Below are positions 54,242-64,000 of a DNA stretch of 64,000 nucleotides, piece by piece. The stretch's first letter is position 1. Each line of letters opens with the position of its first letter. The DNA is taken from NCBI RefSeq assembly GCF_041379045.1, contig NZ_CP166871.1, forward strand, positions 124,001 through 188,000, given 5' to 3'. The stretch comes from Thalassotalea ponticola (GTDB lineage Bacteria; Pseudomonadota; Gammaproteobacteria; Enterobacterales; Alteromonadaceae). The position numbers and the translations under genes were made by a program. A model generated the notes under the pieces. That model was not told the origin of the DNA, did no database searches, and saw only the letters and a list, made by a program, of their open reading frames with translations.

Positions 54242-55231
54242 TTATTTTTTTAAGCTGAGTTTACCGGTAATTCGCGACTTTTTATCACTGCTATTGGCAT
54301 TGCTGCGGTGTTTTTGGTTGGCCGGACGAGTGGGTTTTGAATTGCGGTGCGACTGGCCTTTAGTTGATTGGTCGCTATGCTCGGCTTTGACTCGTGCTTT
54401 ATTGGTCGACTTTGGCTTCTGGTTGTTACCTGCAACGTCAGGGTTGTGCTTTGGTTGATACTTTACTTCTTTACCGAGCTTTTGTTCCGCACGCTCAGAT
54501 GTTTTGCGCGAGCCAGCAACTGCTTGGTTGATTTGTTGCATCTCCTTGGCGGTTAAATAGCGCCATTGGCCAGCTTTTAAGGTATCCAAAGAGATCGACA
54601 TAATGCGCGTGCGCTTAAGACTGGTAACCTGATAACCTAAGTATTCACACATGCGTCGAATTTGCCGATTTAGCCCTTGTGTGAGCACAATTTTAAAACT
54701 GTTTCGTCCTGTCGCCTCTACCTGACACGGTTTGGTTACCGTCCCCAAAATAGGTACACCTTGCGCCATGCGTTTAACAAAGCGCTCACTGATCGGTTTG
54801 TCAACGCGCACTACGTACTCTTTGTCATGGGCGTTTTCAGCGCGCAAAATTTTATTGACGATATCGCCATCGTTGGTTAAAAAGATCAGTCCTTCTGAGG
54901 GCTTATCTAGGCGGCCAATAGGAAAGATACGCTCGCGATGAGCTATGGCATCAACAATATTACCGCGCACTTGTCGTTCGGTAGTACAGGTAATACCTAT
55001 CGGCTTGTTGTAAGCGATGTAAATGCGATCGGATTTATTGTCGGCGACGGCACCGATGGGTTGACCATTCACTTTAACTACATCGCCTGGCATCACTTTA
55101 CTGCCGAGCTCGGGTGGCTTGCCGTTAATGGTTACTTGCTGTTGTTCAATTAACTTATCGGCTTCGCGACGCGAGCAAAAGCCGCTATCACTGATGTATT
55201 TATTTAATCGTTTACCGCTCGCTGTGTTCAC
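54242..55231 (-). CDS. rluF: 23S rRNA pseudouridine synthase RluF-like
   Basis: Modifies uridine in 23S rRNA. S4 RNA-binding domain at about 7-55 ([20 protein letters not shown]), then the pseudouridine-synthase domain with catalytic Asp 109 in GRLDKPSEG and [14 protein letters not shown]. The C-terminal 90 residues are a long, basic, Asn/Lys-rich tail that is presumably disordered. RluF is preferred over RluB/RluE because of this S4[14 protein letters not shown] form; distinguishing target positions would need alignment. Confidence 0.9.
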   Translation of the reverse strand: MNTASGKRLNKYISDSGFCSRREADKLIEQQQVTINGKPPELGSKVMPGDVVKVNGQPIGAVADNKSDRIYIAYNKPIGITCTTERQVRGNIVDAIAHRERIFPIGRLDKPSEGLIFLTNDGDIVNKILRAENAHDKEYVVRVDKPISERFVKRMAQGVPILGTVTKPCQVEATGRNSFKIVLTQGLNRQIRRMCEYLGYQVTSLKRTRIMSISLDTLKAGQWRYLTAKEMQQINQAVAGSRKTSERAEQKLGKEVKYQPKHNPDVAGNNQKPKSTNKARVKAEHSDQSTKGQSHRNSKPTRPANQKHRSNANSSDKKSRITGKLSLKK

Positions 55232-55290
55232 TTTGGCACTCTTGCTGACATGGATTGGCGTAATTATCGCTTAAATTGGTAAAAAAAGCA

Positions 55291-55317
55291 TAAAAAAACC
55301 GGTCGATTGACCGGTTT
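55291..55317 (-). terminator. Terminator after rho
   Basis: On the minus strand a 9-bp stem (55309-55317 with 55296-55304), GC-rich in its core, with a GATT-type tetraloop and a U-run (plus-strand A-run 55292-55298). Confidence 0.85.
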
Positions 55318-55337
55318 AATAACGCGCTTGAGGCGAT

Positions 55338-56597
55338 TTATTTACGCTTCATCGCGTCAAAAAATTCATCGTTAGTTTTCGTCATCGCTAACTTATCAAT
55401 GAGAAACTCCATCGCATCAATTTCACCCATTTCATGGACGATTTTACGCAGAATCCACAGTTTTTGTAGTTCATCTGCTTTGGTCAGCATTTCTTCGCGA
55501 CGGGTACCAGAACGGTTGAAGTGGATGGCTGGGAATACGCGCTTTTCAGCGATTTTACGAGATAAGTGTAGTTCCATGTTACCGGTACCTTTAAATTCCT
55601 CGTAAATAACTTCGTCCATCTTAGAGCCAGTATCTACAAGCGCGGTTGCGATAATCGTTAAGCTACCACCTTCTTCGATGTTTCGCGCAGCACCAAAAAA
55701 GCGCTTAGGGCGATGTAGGGCATTGGCGTCAACACCACCGGTAAGGATTTTACCCGATGATGGAATCACGGTGTTGTAAGCTCGTGCTAAACGGGTAATT
55801 GAATCAAGTAGAATCACCACGTCTTTTTTGTGCTCGGTTAAACGCTTGGCTTTTTCAATGACCATTTCCGCTACTTGTACGTGACGGCTGGCTGGCTCGT
55901 CAAACGTTGAAGCGACAACCTCGCCTTTGACAAGGCGTTGCATTTCGGTCACTTCTTCAGGACGCTCGTCAATTAACAACACCATTAACTCACATTCGGG
56001 GTGATTGTGCGCAATACTTTGGGCGATGTTTTGTAGTAGTAGTGTTTTACCCGCTTTTGGTGGTGCAACGATAAGACCGCGTTGTCCCTTGCCAATCGGC
56101 GCTGCAAGATCGAGTACACGCGCGGTGATATCTTCTGTACTGCCGTTACCGCGTTCCATGGTTAAACGCTCGTCCGGATGCACAGGTGTTAAGTTTTCAA
56201 ATAAAATTTTGGTGCGCGAGTTTTCCGGTTTGTCAAAGTTAACTTCATTGACTTTTAATAAGGCAAAATAACGCTCGCCATCTTTCGGTGGACGGATTTT
56301 ACCGAAAATCGTGTCGCCGGTGCGCAGGCTGAAACGGCGAATTTGGCTTGGCGAGACATAAATGTCATCAGGACCGGCTAAAAACGATGAATCGGCACTG
56401 CGCAAAAAGCCAAAACCGTCTTGTAAAATTTCAAGAACCCCGCCACCAAAAATATCTTCGCCGCTTTTCGCATGCGCTTTCAAAATAGCAAAAATCACGT
56501 CTTGCTTGCGATTGCGAGCTAAGTGCTCAAGATTCATACTCTCTGCCAGCTTTAAAAGCTCGCCAATAGGTTTATCTTTTAATTCGATTAGATTCAT
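55338..56597 (-). CDS. rho: Transcription termination factor Rho
   Basis: Hexameric RNA helicase that ends transcription. N-terminal RNA-binding region ([17 protein letters not shown], then the OB fold with [21 protein letters not shown] in pieces), Walker [13 protein letters not shown], Walker [11 protein letters not shown] and the Q/R loops. The 419-residue length is standard. It has a good promoter about 175 bp upstream, leaving a long leader as in other proteobacteria where rho regulates itself. Confidence 0.98.
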   Translation of the reverse strand: MNLIELKDKPIGELLKLAESMNLEHLARNRKQDVIFAILKAHAKSGEDIFGGGVLEILQDGFGFLRSADSSFLAGPDDIYVSPSQIRRFSLRTGDTIFGKIRPPKDGERYFALLKVNEVNFDKPENSRTKILFENLTPVHPDERLTMERGNGSTEDITARVLDLAAPIGKGQRGLIVAPPKAGKTLLLQNIAQSIAHNHPECELMVLLIDERPEEVTEMQRLVKGEVVASTFDEPASRHVQVAEMVIEKAKRLTEHKKDVVILLDSITRLARAYNTVIPSSGKILTGGVDANALHRPKRFFGAARNIEEGGSLTIIATALVDTGSKMDEVIYEEFKGTGNMELHLSRKIAEKRVFPAIHFNRSGTRREEMLTKADELQKLWILRKIVHEMGEIDAMEFLIDKLAMTKTNDEFFDAMKRK

Positions 56598-56771
56598 AGT
56601 GAAGGGTCTTTTGATTGTAATTTGTTTTTGCTTACGTTATTTCGGGTCTAGAACAGGAGTAACTGCCGAAACGAAAAGGGTTAATAATAAAGAGTTTAGG
56701 TATGTTTAAGTTAAAACTAGCACTAAAGTCGCCTTAGGTAAAGGCTGCTTCACAGCTAATTGATGAACATG

Positions 56772-56800
56772 ATTATGGTAGGGATTTTACGTAATGTAAA
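56772..56800 (-). promoter_or_regulatory. Promoter of rho
   Basis: Minus strand TTTACA (56795-56800), 17 nt, CATAAT (56772-56777). A small palindrome TTACGTAA overlaps the -35 flank. The leader to ATG 56597 would be about 170 nt. Confidence 0.55.
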
Positions 56801-56801
56801 G

Positions 56802-56830
56802 AAAAAAGGCCAACACTCGTTGACCTTTTT
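56802..56830 (-). terminator. Terminator of trxA
   Basis: AAAAAAGG and CCTTTTT flank CAAC/GTTG (56811-56814, 56819-56822) with one C-A mismatch and a 4-nt loop. It precedes the rho promoter, so trxA and rho are separate transcripts. Confidence 0.85.
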
Positions 56831-56849
56831 ACTCGAGCTTAACGCCAAA

Positions 56850-57173
56850 TTAGACGTTGGCGTCCAAAAACTCTTTTAACTGATTTTTCGATAACGCACC
56901 AACTTTTGTGTCAGCTACTTCACCGTTTTTGAACAGTAGCAGCGTTGGGATACCGCGAATACCAAATTTTTGTGGTGATGCTGAGTGCTGATCGATGTTG
57001 AGTTTAGCAACAGTTACCTTGCCGTCGTACTCGTCAGCGATTTCGTTTAGGATTGGAGCGATCATTTTACATGGACCACACCACTCAGCCCAGAAATCAA
57101 CAAGAACTGGGGTAGATGAATTAACAACGTCATCAAAGCTGTCATCAGTTAACTGTACAATTTTATCGCTCAT
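56850..57173 (-). CDS. trxA: Thioredoxin 1
   Basis: Cytoplasmic dithiol reductant of 107 residues. Active site WCGPC (Cys 32, Cys 35) and the cis-Pro loop [11 protein letters not shown] begin at ATG 57173 (MSDKIVQL) because GGAG lies 8 nt upstream; in-frame codons continue to 57215 but without homologous sequence. Divergent from rhlB, with a 242-bp gap holding both promoters. Confidence 0.97.
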   Translation of the reverse strand: MSDKIVQLTDDSFDDVVNSSTPVLVDFWAEWCGPCKMIAPILNEIADEYDGKVTVAKLNIDQHSASPQKFGIRGIPTLLLFKNGEVADTKVGALSKNQLKEFLDANV

Positions 57174-57325
57174 TATATTCTCCAATGTGTATGCGTTACG
57201 CGCATTAATTCGCAATTCTCATAGATCTTGGGTCTCAAGACAACAATTACAAGGGGCAAATCTGTAATTGCGTTAATTTTTTACCTATCAACCGACAATA
57301 ACCCATTTTACAGAAGAAAAAACTG

Positions 57326-57354
57326 TTTATCATCTGCACAAAGGCAGATATAAA
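57326..57354 (+). promoter_or_regulatory. Candidate rhlB promoter with an inverted repeat in the spacer
   Basis: TTTATC (57326-57331), 17 nt, TATAAA (57349-57354). The spacer holds the repeat ATCTGC (57332-57337), 6 nt, GCAGAT (57344-57349), which would allow a dimeric regulator to bind between the two elements. Confidence 0.5.
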
Positions 57355-57415
57355 TATATCATTCTGTTACTATATATCTAATCTATTGTAAAAATTGAGT
57401 GTTATCGCAAAAAGC

Positions 57416-58678
57416 ATGAATAAGACACATTTAACCCACGTTAAGTTCAGCGAGTTAGGTTTGAACGAAAAAGTGGTTGCCGGTCTTGAAAAGATGGGTT
57501 TTCACAACTGCACCATGATTCAAGCACAGTCGTTACCCATTGTTCTCACAGGTAAGGACATTGCTGGTCAGGCGCAAACGGGTGAGGGTAAAACCATTGC
57601 CTTTTTAGCGGCAACATTTCATCACTTGTTGCAAGTTCCTGCGCCATCGCACAATCAGCCTCGTGCTATTATTATGGCACCAACTCGAGAGCTAGCGATT
57701 CAAATAGCCAATGACGCTAAACACATGGCTCAACAAACGGGGATGCGTCTTGGTGTGATATACGGTGGCGAAGGTTACGAAAGCCAACGCCACACCCTAG
57801 AGCAAGGGGTTGATATCCTGATCGGTACTTGCGGTCGCTTAATCGATTATTACAAGCAAGGTATTTATCGCCTAGACAATATTGAAGTGGTGGTGCTTGA
57901 CGAAGCTGATCGCATGTTTGATCTCGGCTTTATCAAGGATATTCGCTTTATGTTTCGCCGCATGCCTGCGCCGGATAAACGCTTGAATATGCTGTTTTCA
58001 GCAACGCTATCATACCGCGTAAAAGAGCTGGCTTTCGAGCACATGAATGAGCCGGTGAGCGTAGAAGTTGAACCTGAACAAAAAACCAATGTGCGCATCA
58101 GCGAAGAGCTATTTTACCCGTCAAACGAAGATAAAATGGCCTTGTTGCAAACGCTTATCGAAGAAGAGTGGCCCGATAAAGCCATTGTGTTTGCCAATAC
58201 CAAGCACAGCTGTGAGCGTGTATATGCCCACTTGCAAGCCGATAATCACCGCGTCGGTTTGTTAACTGGTGATGTTGCCCAAAATAAGCGTCTGAAAATT
58301 TTAGAGCAGTTTAGTAAAGGTCAATTAGATATTTTGGTGGCCACCGACGTAGCCGCCCGCGGTCTGCATATCCCCGCTGTAACTCATGTGTTTAATTATG
58401 ATTTACCGGATGATTGCGAAGACTATGTACACCGCATTGGTCGTACGGGACGCGCTGGTGCAACCGGTCATGCAATCAGTCTGGCCTGTGAAGAGTACGT
58501 ATTTAATTTACCTGCGATTGAAGAATATATCGACCATAACCTGCCGGTGAGTAAATACGATCCGGATGCGTTGTTAACTGACTTACCCAAGCCTAAACCC
58601 AAACAACGCCGTCATCGCCCAGCGCCAAAGCGCGGGGGCAAAGGCAATAGCAAGCCGCGCGGTCAAACTTCGAGGTAG
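57416..58678 (+). CDS. rhlB: ATP-dependent RNA helicase RhlB
   Basis: DEAD-box helicase, the RNA-degradosome helicase in enterics. Motifs: Q-motif region, Walker A AQTGEGKT (53-60), [12 protein letters not shown] (DEAD), SAT in LFSATLSYR and [11 protein letters not shown] use ATG 57416 ([11 protein letters not shown]), because an upstream in-frame TTG at 57395 gives no homologous sequence. C-terminal 30 residues are basic and disordered ([13 protein letters not shown]). ppx starts 7 nt after the stop. Confidence 0.95.
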   Translation: MNKTHLTHVKFSELGLNEKVVAGLEKMGFHNCTMIQAQSLPIVLTGKDIAGQAQTGEGKTIAFLAATFHHLLQVPAPSHNQPRAIIMAPTRELAIQIANDAKHMAQQTGMRLGVIYGGEGYESQRHTLEQGVDILIGTCGRLIDYYKQGIYRLDNIEVVVLDEADRMFDLGFIKDIRFMFRRMPAPDKRLNMLFSATLSYRVKELAFEHMNEPVSVEVEPEQKTNVRISEELFYPSNEDKMALLQTLIEEEWPDKAIVFANTKHSCERVYAHLQADNHRVGLLTGDVAQNKRLKILEQFSKGQLDILVATDVAARGLHIPAVTHVFNYDLPDDCEDYVHRIGRTGRAGATGHAISLACEEYVFNLPAIEEYIDHNLPVSKYDPDALLTDLPKPKPKQRRHRPAPKRGGKGNSKPRGQTSR

Positions 58679-58685
58679 TTTGCTG

Positions 58686-60197
58686 GTGACAGATAAATCG
58701 CTTCCATCGTGCTCGCAGCCTTTATATGCGGTGATCGATTTAGGGTCAAACTCATTCCATATGTTAATTGCACGCTTAGTCGCCGACAGTGTGCAAATTG
58801 TCGATAAAGTAAAACGCAAAGTGCGTTTAGCTTCAGGGCTTGATAGCGAATACAACCTAGATGCCAAGGCCATGGCTCGAGGCTGGGAGTGTTTGAGTTT
58901 TTTTGCTGAACGGCTACAAGATATTCCACCGCAAAACATTCGCGTTGTCGGGACCGCAACGTTGCGGTTAGCGCAAAACCGCCAACAATTTCTCGACCGA
59001 GCCGAGCGCATTTTAGGGCATCCGATTGAGGTTATCTCCGGCCAACAAGAGGCTCAAAATATATACTTAGGCGTCGCTCATACTACCTGTAGTGCCAACA
59101 AACGCTTAGTTATAGACATCGGCGGCGCAAGTACCGAGCTCGTTGTTGGCGAAGGCTTTGACTGTGCCTTAGCATGCTCGGTTAATATCGGTTGTGTAAC
59201 GTTTAATAAGACTTTTTTTAAGGGCGATCAATATACTCACAGCTCGTTTGAACAAGCCGTTACTGCGGCGCGAACGGCACTTGCCCCGCACAAACAGGCG
59301 TATCAGCAACAAGGTTGGGATATTGCTTTAGGCGTCTCAGGCACATTGCAAGCAGTCGCTGAAATTCTCACCGAACAAGGTAAAGTACAACAGATCACCC
59401 GAGATAATCTGCAACAAATCAGCGAGCTCGCGATTCATTGTGGTCACTTAGCAGCACTTGAGATAGAAGGCTTGACCGCTGAGCGCAAGCCGGTTTTTGT
59501 TGCCGGATTAGCGATTTTGATCGCCATCGTCGATGAGTTTGAGCTAACGCGTGTGATCCTTGCGCAAGGGGCAATTCGAGAAGGTATTCTATACGAATTA
59601 CTGCCCAATATGCGCAATGTAAATATTCGTCAGCGCACTATTAGCGGCTTAATTCAGCGCTTTAGTATTGATGAACGACATGCGTATCGCGTCGCCAACA
59701 TTGCCGATTCTGCGTTTACTCAGCTGGCTAAAGCCTGGTCTTTAACTTTGCCTATGTCGAGTATTTTACAGTCGGCGTGCGCGTTGCACGAGATTGGCTT
59801 GTTACTCGAATACAAAAACAATAAACAGCACGGTCAATACATTTTGGCGAACGCCGACTTAGCTGGTTTTTCACAAGCAGAGCGCTTGTTATTGATTGCA
59901 CTGGTCGGCAATTACAAGGGAGACTTTGACCACCGGGCAATTGACCAACAAAATTTTATCGACTCGCAATCGACCTTGTATCTCATTGTTATTCTGCGCT
60001 TGGCCGTTATTCTCGCCAAGCGACGCAAAGATGATGTGATGCCATCATTTCGAATTAACGGCAAACCTCAGGCGGCACAGTTGGTCTTAGACCGCTCATT
60101 TTTACACAGCCACCCACTGATATCAGCCGAGCTAAAGCAAGAGGTTACCGATTTGGCTGCACAAGGCTTTAACTTGACCATAAGCGCGAAAGAATAA
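58686..60197 (+). CDS. ppx: Ppx/GppA-family exopolyphosphatase
   Basis: Actin-fold phosphatase that degrades polyphosphate or guanosine pentaphosphate. N-terminal phosphate-binding AVIDLGSNSFHMLIARL, second loop LVIDIGGASTELVVG and C-terminal HD-like half. GppA would also fit; the two are hard to separate by eye. The start is set at GTG 58686, 9 nt after GAGGT (58672-58676); TTG 58680 is closer than is usual. It forms an operon with rhlB. Confidence 0.9.
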   Translation: MTDKSLPSCSQPLYAVIDLGSNSFHMLIARLVADSVQIVDKVKRKVRLASGLDSEYNLDAKAMARGWECLSFFAERLQDIPPQNIRVVGTATLRLAQNRQQFLDRAERILGHPIEVISGQQEAQNIYLGVAHTTCSANKRLVIDIGGASTELVVGEGFDCALACSVNIGCVTFNKTFFKGDQYTHSSFEQAVTAARTALAPHKQAYQQQGWDIALGVSGTLQAVAEILTEQGKVQQITRDNLQQISELAIHCGHLAALEIEGLTAERKPVFVAGLAILIAIVDEFELTRVILAQGAIREGILYELLPNMRNVNIRQRTISGLIQRFSIDERHAYRVANIADSAFTQLAKAWSLTLPMSSILQSACALHEIGLLLEYKNNKQHGQYILANADLAGFSQAERLLLIALVGNYKGDFDHRAIDQQNFIDSQSTLYLIVILRLAVILAKRRKDDVMPSFRINGKPQAAQLVLDRSFLHSHPLISAELKQEVTDLAAQGFNLTISAKE

Positions 60198-60285
60198 CGT
60201 TCGCAGTACTCAAGGTGTCTTGGCTCAGACAATACCGCTAGCGCAGCCGGTGACAGCTGTGTTATCTACCCACGGTGTTTAGACA

Positions 60286-61104
60286 TTACGCTTTTACCGA
60301 TCTCGGCATCGAGCTGATGCTGGCCCACGCGCAGGTAACTACAATTAACACTGAGCCGATGACGGTTGGGGTGCTGATACTCTCGCCGAGCAAAAAGTAA
60401 GCGGCCACAATGCCGTAAACGGGTTCTAAGCTAAAACTCACGCTGACAGTGAAGGCGGGAAGAAAGCGCAAACAGTAAATGATCAATGCATGAGTAAGGG
60501 CGGTGAAAAACACGCCGAGCACGGCAAAGGCAAGCCAGTCCGTTGTGCTTGGCAGTTGTGGCCATACAAACAGCCACGGTGTTAGCCAGATTAATGCGGC
60601 GCCCTGTTGGAATACGCTAATCACCACCGGGTTGTGTTGTTGTACGTAGTGGTGATTAAACACTGTTAATAGGGCAAAACTGAGGGCTGAAAATACCCCT
60701 AATACCACCCCTAGCCAAGTGGCATCGCTTACTGGCTGATGAGCGACTAACAAGTACACGCCCAATATACAGAGTAGGCCTTGTACCAGCAGTATCGGCT
60801 GAATCGTCTGTTGCAATAAAACGCGGTTTATCAGCGGCACAAACAATGGAAACGTGGCAAAGGTAAGCAGACCGACAGCAACATTGGTCAGTTGAATCGA
60901 TTGAAAAAAGCTCCACCAGTGCAAGGCGAGTAAGACGCCGCTGATCAACAATCGCCGGCGCAAGCGCGCATTGATGTTTAAGTTGAGTTGCTTGCCGTAA
61001 CTGACGATATAAAGCGCGATAAACGCGAATAAACAGCGACCCCAAACAATGTACAGTGCGGGTAGTTCAATCCATTTAGCAAATAGCGCACACACAGCTA
61101 ACAT
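60286..61104 (-). CDS. EamA/DMT-family transporter
   Basis: Ten-helix drug/metabolite-transporter-type membrane protein with two EamA halves (about 1-125 and 135-265), e.g. YIVWGRCLFAFIALYIVSYG and SVSFSLEPVYGIVAAYFLLGE. The ATG at 61104 used here lies inside the first membrane helix: the same frame upstream continues as QAFVVLHTAIAMLAVCALF with no stop until the TAA that ends hemB. No ATG, GTG or TTG is found there, but an ATA at 61152 sits 7 nt after AGAGGG (61160-61165), so the true start may be non-canonical. Substrate unknown. Convergent with ppx and downstream of hemB. Confidence 0.82.
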   Translation of the reverse strand: MLAVCALFAKWIELPALYIVWGRCLFAFIALYIVSYGKQLNLNINARLRRRLLISGVLLALHWWSFFQSIQLTNVAVGLLTFATFPLFVPLINRVLLQQTIQPILLVQGLLCILGVYLLVAHQPVSDATWLGVVLGVFSALSFALLTVFNHHYVQQHNPVVISVFQQGAALIWLTPWLFVWPQLPSTTDWLAFAVLGVFFTALTHALIIYCLRFLPAFTVSVSFSLEPVYGIVAAYFLLGESISTPTVIGSVLIVVTCAWASISSMPRSVKA

Positions 61105-61155
61105 GGCGATAGCTGTGTGCAGAACAACAAAGGCTTGCTTGGGCGACGTTATCTG

Positions 61156-62968
<1,813 letters not shown>

Positions 62969-62976
62969 AGCGGTAT

Positions 62977-63522
62977 CTAGTTAAGCCGTTTGATTTTGGT
63001 GGTGCGGTTAGAGTCAACGGCGCTAATGGTAAACGAATTAAAAATACCGCGCGAGATAACCACCTCTTGACCGGCTTTAAATTTAATTCGTTTATTGGAT
63101 AAGGTGCGCCATTGCTGGCCGTTTTCGAACCACAGGGTCCACTCGCCGTGCAAGCTTTGTTTCGCCTTGCTGATCGTCATCGTTAACGCGTCGACGGCCT
63201 GCTCTTGTTCGGTCATTTTGTGCTCTAGACCAAAGCCGGCTTGGACGGAACCTTGCGCAGTGTCGCTTGCCGCGTTAGTCGCAGCCGCCGTCGCCGCCGT
63301 CGCCGTGGTCACAGTAGGTGCAGGGGCTACAGCCTCAGGTACCGGGTCAGTTGCTGACGGGGCACTCGTTGGCTCGCTTTTCAACGAGTTGGCGACGCGG
63401 TCGTAACAGGCGAGTCGGTCATCGTTATTGTTAATGTTGCTACAATCAAGCCAACGCTGGGAGTCAAATGCGAAAGCAGAACTGCACGTCAACAGTGCTA
63501 CGGTAAGTAATATAGGTCTCAT
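62977..63522 (-). CDS. Hypothetical periplasmic protein with CYD motif
   Basis: A 181-residue protein with a signal peptide (to about residue 18, AFAFD). After it comes WLDCSNINNNDDRLACYDRVA, whose RLACYD form recurs in several small envelope proteins; two Cys may be linked. An Ala/Thr/Pro-rich low-complexity linker (about 50-90) separates this from a C-terminal domain (SLHGEWTLWFENGQQWRTL then KAGQEVVISRGIFNSF). No known function. It sits between tatC (6 nt) and tatD (8 nt), so it is co-transcribed with the Tat genes, but this does not prove a role in Tat export. Confidence 0.75.
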   Translation of the reverse strand: MRPILLTVALLTCSSAFAFDSQRWLDCSNINNNDDRLACYDRVANSLKSEPTSAPSATDPVPEAVAPAPTVTTATAATAAATNAASDTAQGSVQAGFGLEHKMTEQEQAVDALTMTISKAKQSLHGEWTLWFENGQQWRTLSNKRIKFKAGQEVVISRGIFNSFTISAVDSNRTTKIKRLN

Positions 63523-63528
63523 TTTATC

Positions 63529-64000
63529 TTATTCACCTTGTTGTGCGGTATCGTCTGCGTCTTGACGAGGACGATAAAAAGAAGCCAAAACTAGCCCCAA
63601 TTCAAATAACAACCACATAGGTAGTGCTAACAGGGTTTGCGAAATTACATCAGGAGGAGTTAACAACATACCTACCACGAATACCCCGACAATAACGTAA
63701 GGGCGTTTGGCGCGCAAGCTTGCCACCGTAGTGAAACCGGTCCAACACATCAGTATGATGGCAATCGGAATTTCAAACGCTGCGCCAAAGGCAAAAAATA
63801 GCTTTAATACAAAATCGAGGTAACTGGATATATCGGTGGCAATAGTGACGCCTTCTGGGGCAACGCTATTAAAAAAAGCAAACGCCAAAGGGAACACAAT
63901 GAAATACGCAAACGCAACGCCGCCGTAAAACAATATACTTGAACCAAACAGCAAGGGGGCGATTAACCTTTTTTCGTTGGCATAAAGGCCCGGCGCAATA
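63529..64000 (-). CDS. tatC: Sec-independent translocase component TatC, 5' part outside window
   Basis: Core of the twin-arginine translocase. The frame continues from the window edge: [19 protein letters not shown], then [14 protein letters not shown] and [14 protein letters not shown], ending [17 protein letters not shown], which are the conserved TatC helices 3 to 6. A TTG at 63954 is not the start since TatC sequence continues upstream of it. About 100 N-terminal residues are missing. Followed after 6 nt by the small periplasmic protein gene. Confidence 0.95.
   Translation of the reverse strand, partial: IAPGLYANEKRLIAPLLFGSSILFYGGVAFAYFIVFPLAFAFFNSVAPEGVTIATDISSYLDFVLKLFFAFGAAFEIPIAIILMCWTGFTTVASLRAKRPYVIVGVFVVGMLLTPPDVISQTLLALPMWLLFELGLVLASFYRPRQDADDTAQQGE

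Overview
The window looks like a chromosomal segment of a marine gammaproteobacterium of the Alteromonadales type. This rests on E. coli-like synteny (yibN-grxC-secB-gpsA and gpmI-envC-yibQ; trxA beside rhlB; rho; tatC/tatD/hemB), moderate base composition and protein sequences; I cannot name a genus from the sequence alone.

Layout. (a) 1-9673, housekeeping and accessory genes: the end of a histidine-utilisation operon (hutG-hutF), a small membrane-anchored protein, ccoG-srkA-dsbA, a minus-strand operon with a tandem-OB-fold SSB-like protein, a secreted nuclease and a TVP38/DedA-like membrane protein, then a SulP anion transporter. (b) 10066-10142, tRNA-Arg(CCG) on the minus strand. (c) 10361-47831, a 37-kb exosortase-A (XrtA/PEP-CTERM) and exopolysaccharide locus. 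It holds the two-component regulators prsK/prsR, the export machinery (outer-membrane barrel, ATPase, tyrosine autokinase, chain-length protein, export lipoprotein), a 15-gene plus-strand polysaccharide operon (21773-38731) with many 4-nt overlaps, a divergent group with a phosphatase-like protein, a beta-helix protein, a glycosyltransferase and xrtA, and finally prsT with a trypsin-like protease. (d) 47836-64000, conserved core genes: yibQ, envC, gpmI, a rhodanese, grxC, secB, gpsA, rluF, rho, trxA, rhlB, ppx, an EamA transporter, hemB, tatD, a small periplasmic protein and the end of tatC.

How the genes fit together. The priming sugar transferase starts a lipid-linked repeat; glycosyltransferases extend it; acetyl-, sulfo-, deacetyl- and amide-forming enzymes decorate it; the flippase and the O-antigen-ligase-like protein move and polymerise or transfer it; and the Wza/Wzz/tyrosine-kinase set controls length and export. 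XrtA is predicted to cleave PEP-CTERM proteins, but I see no PEP-CTERM substrate here, so its substrates must be elsewhere. The least ordinary part is 28287-34218: a deacetylase, a D-aspartate-ligase-like ATP-grasp enzyme, an asparagine-synthetase relative without the usual catalytic cysteine, a sulfotransferase and a FemAB/GNAT protein, translated with overlapping or nearly adjacent ends. I read this as a possible amino-acid or amide decoration pathway for the polysaccharide. That reading is inference.

Other points of note are an EamA transporter that appears to lack a normal start codon and shares hemB's frame across its stop codon, several operator-like inverted repeats, and a 42-nt unexplained hairpin.
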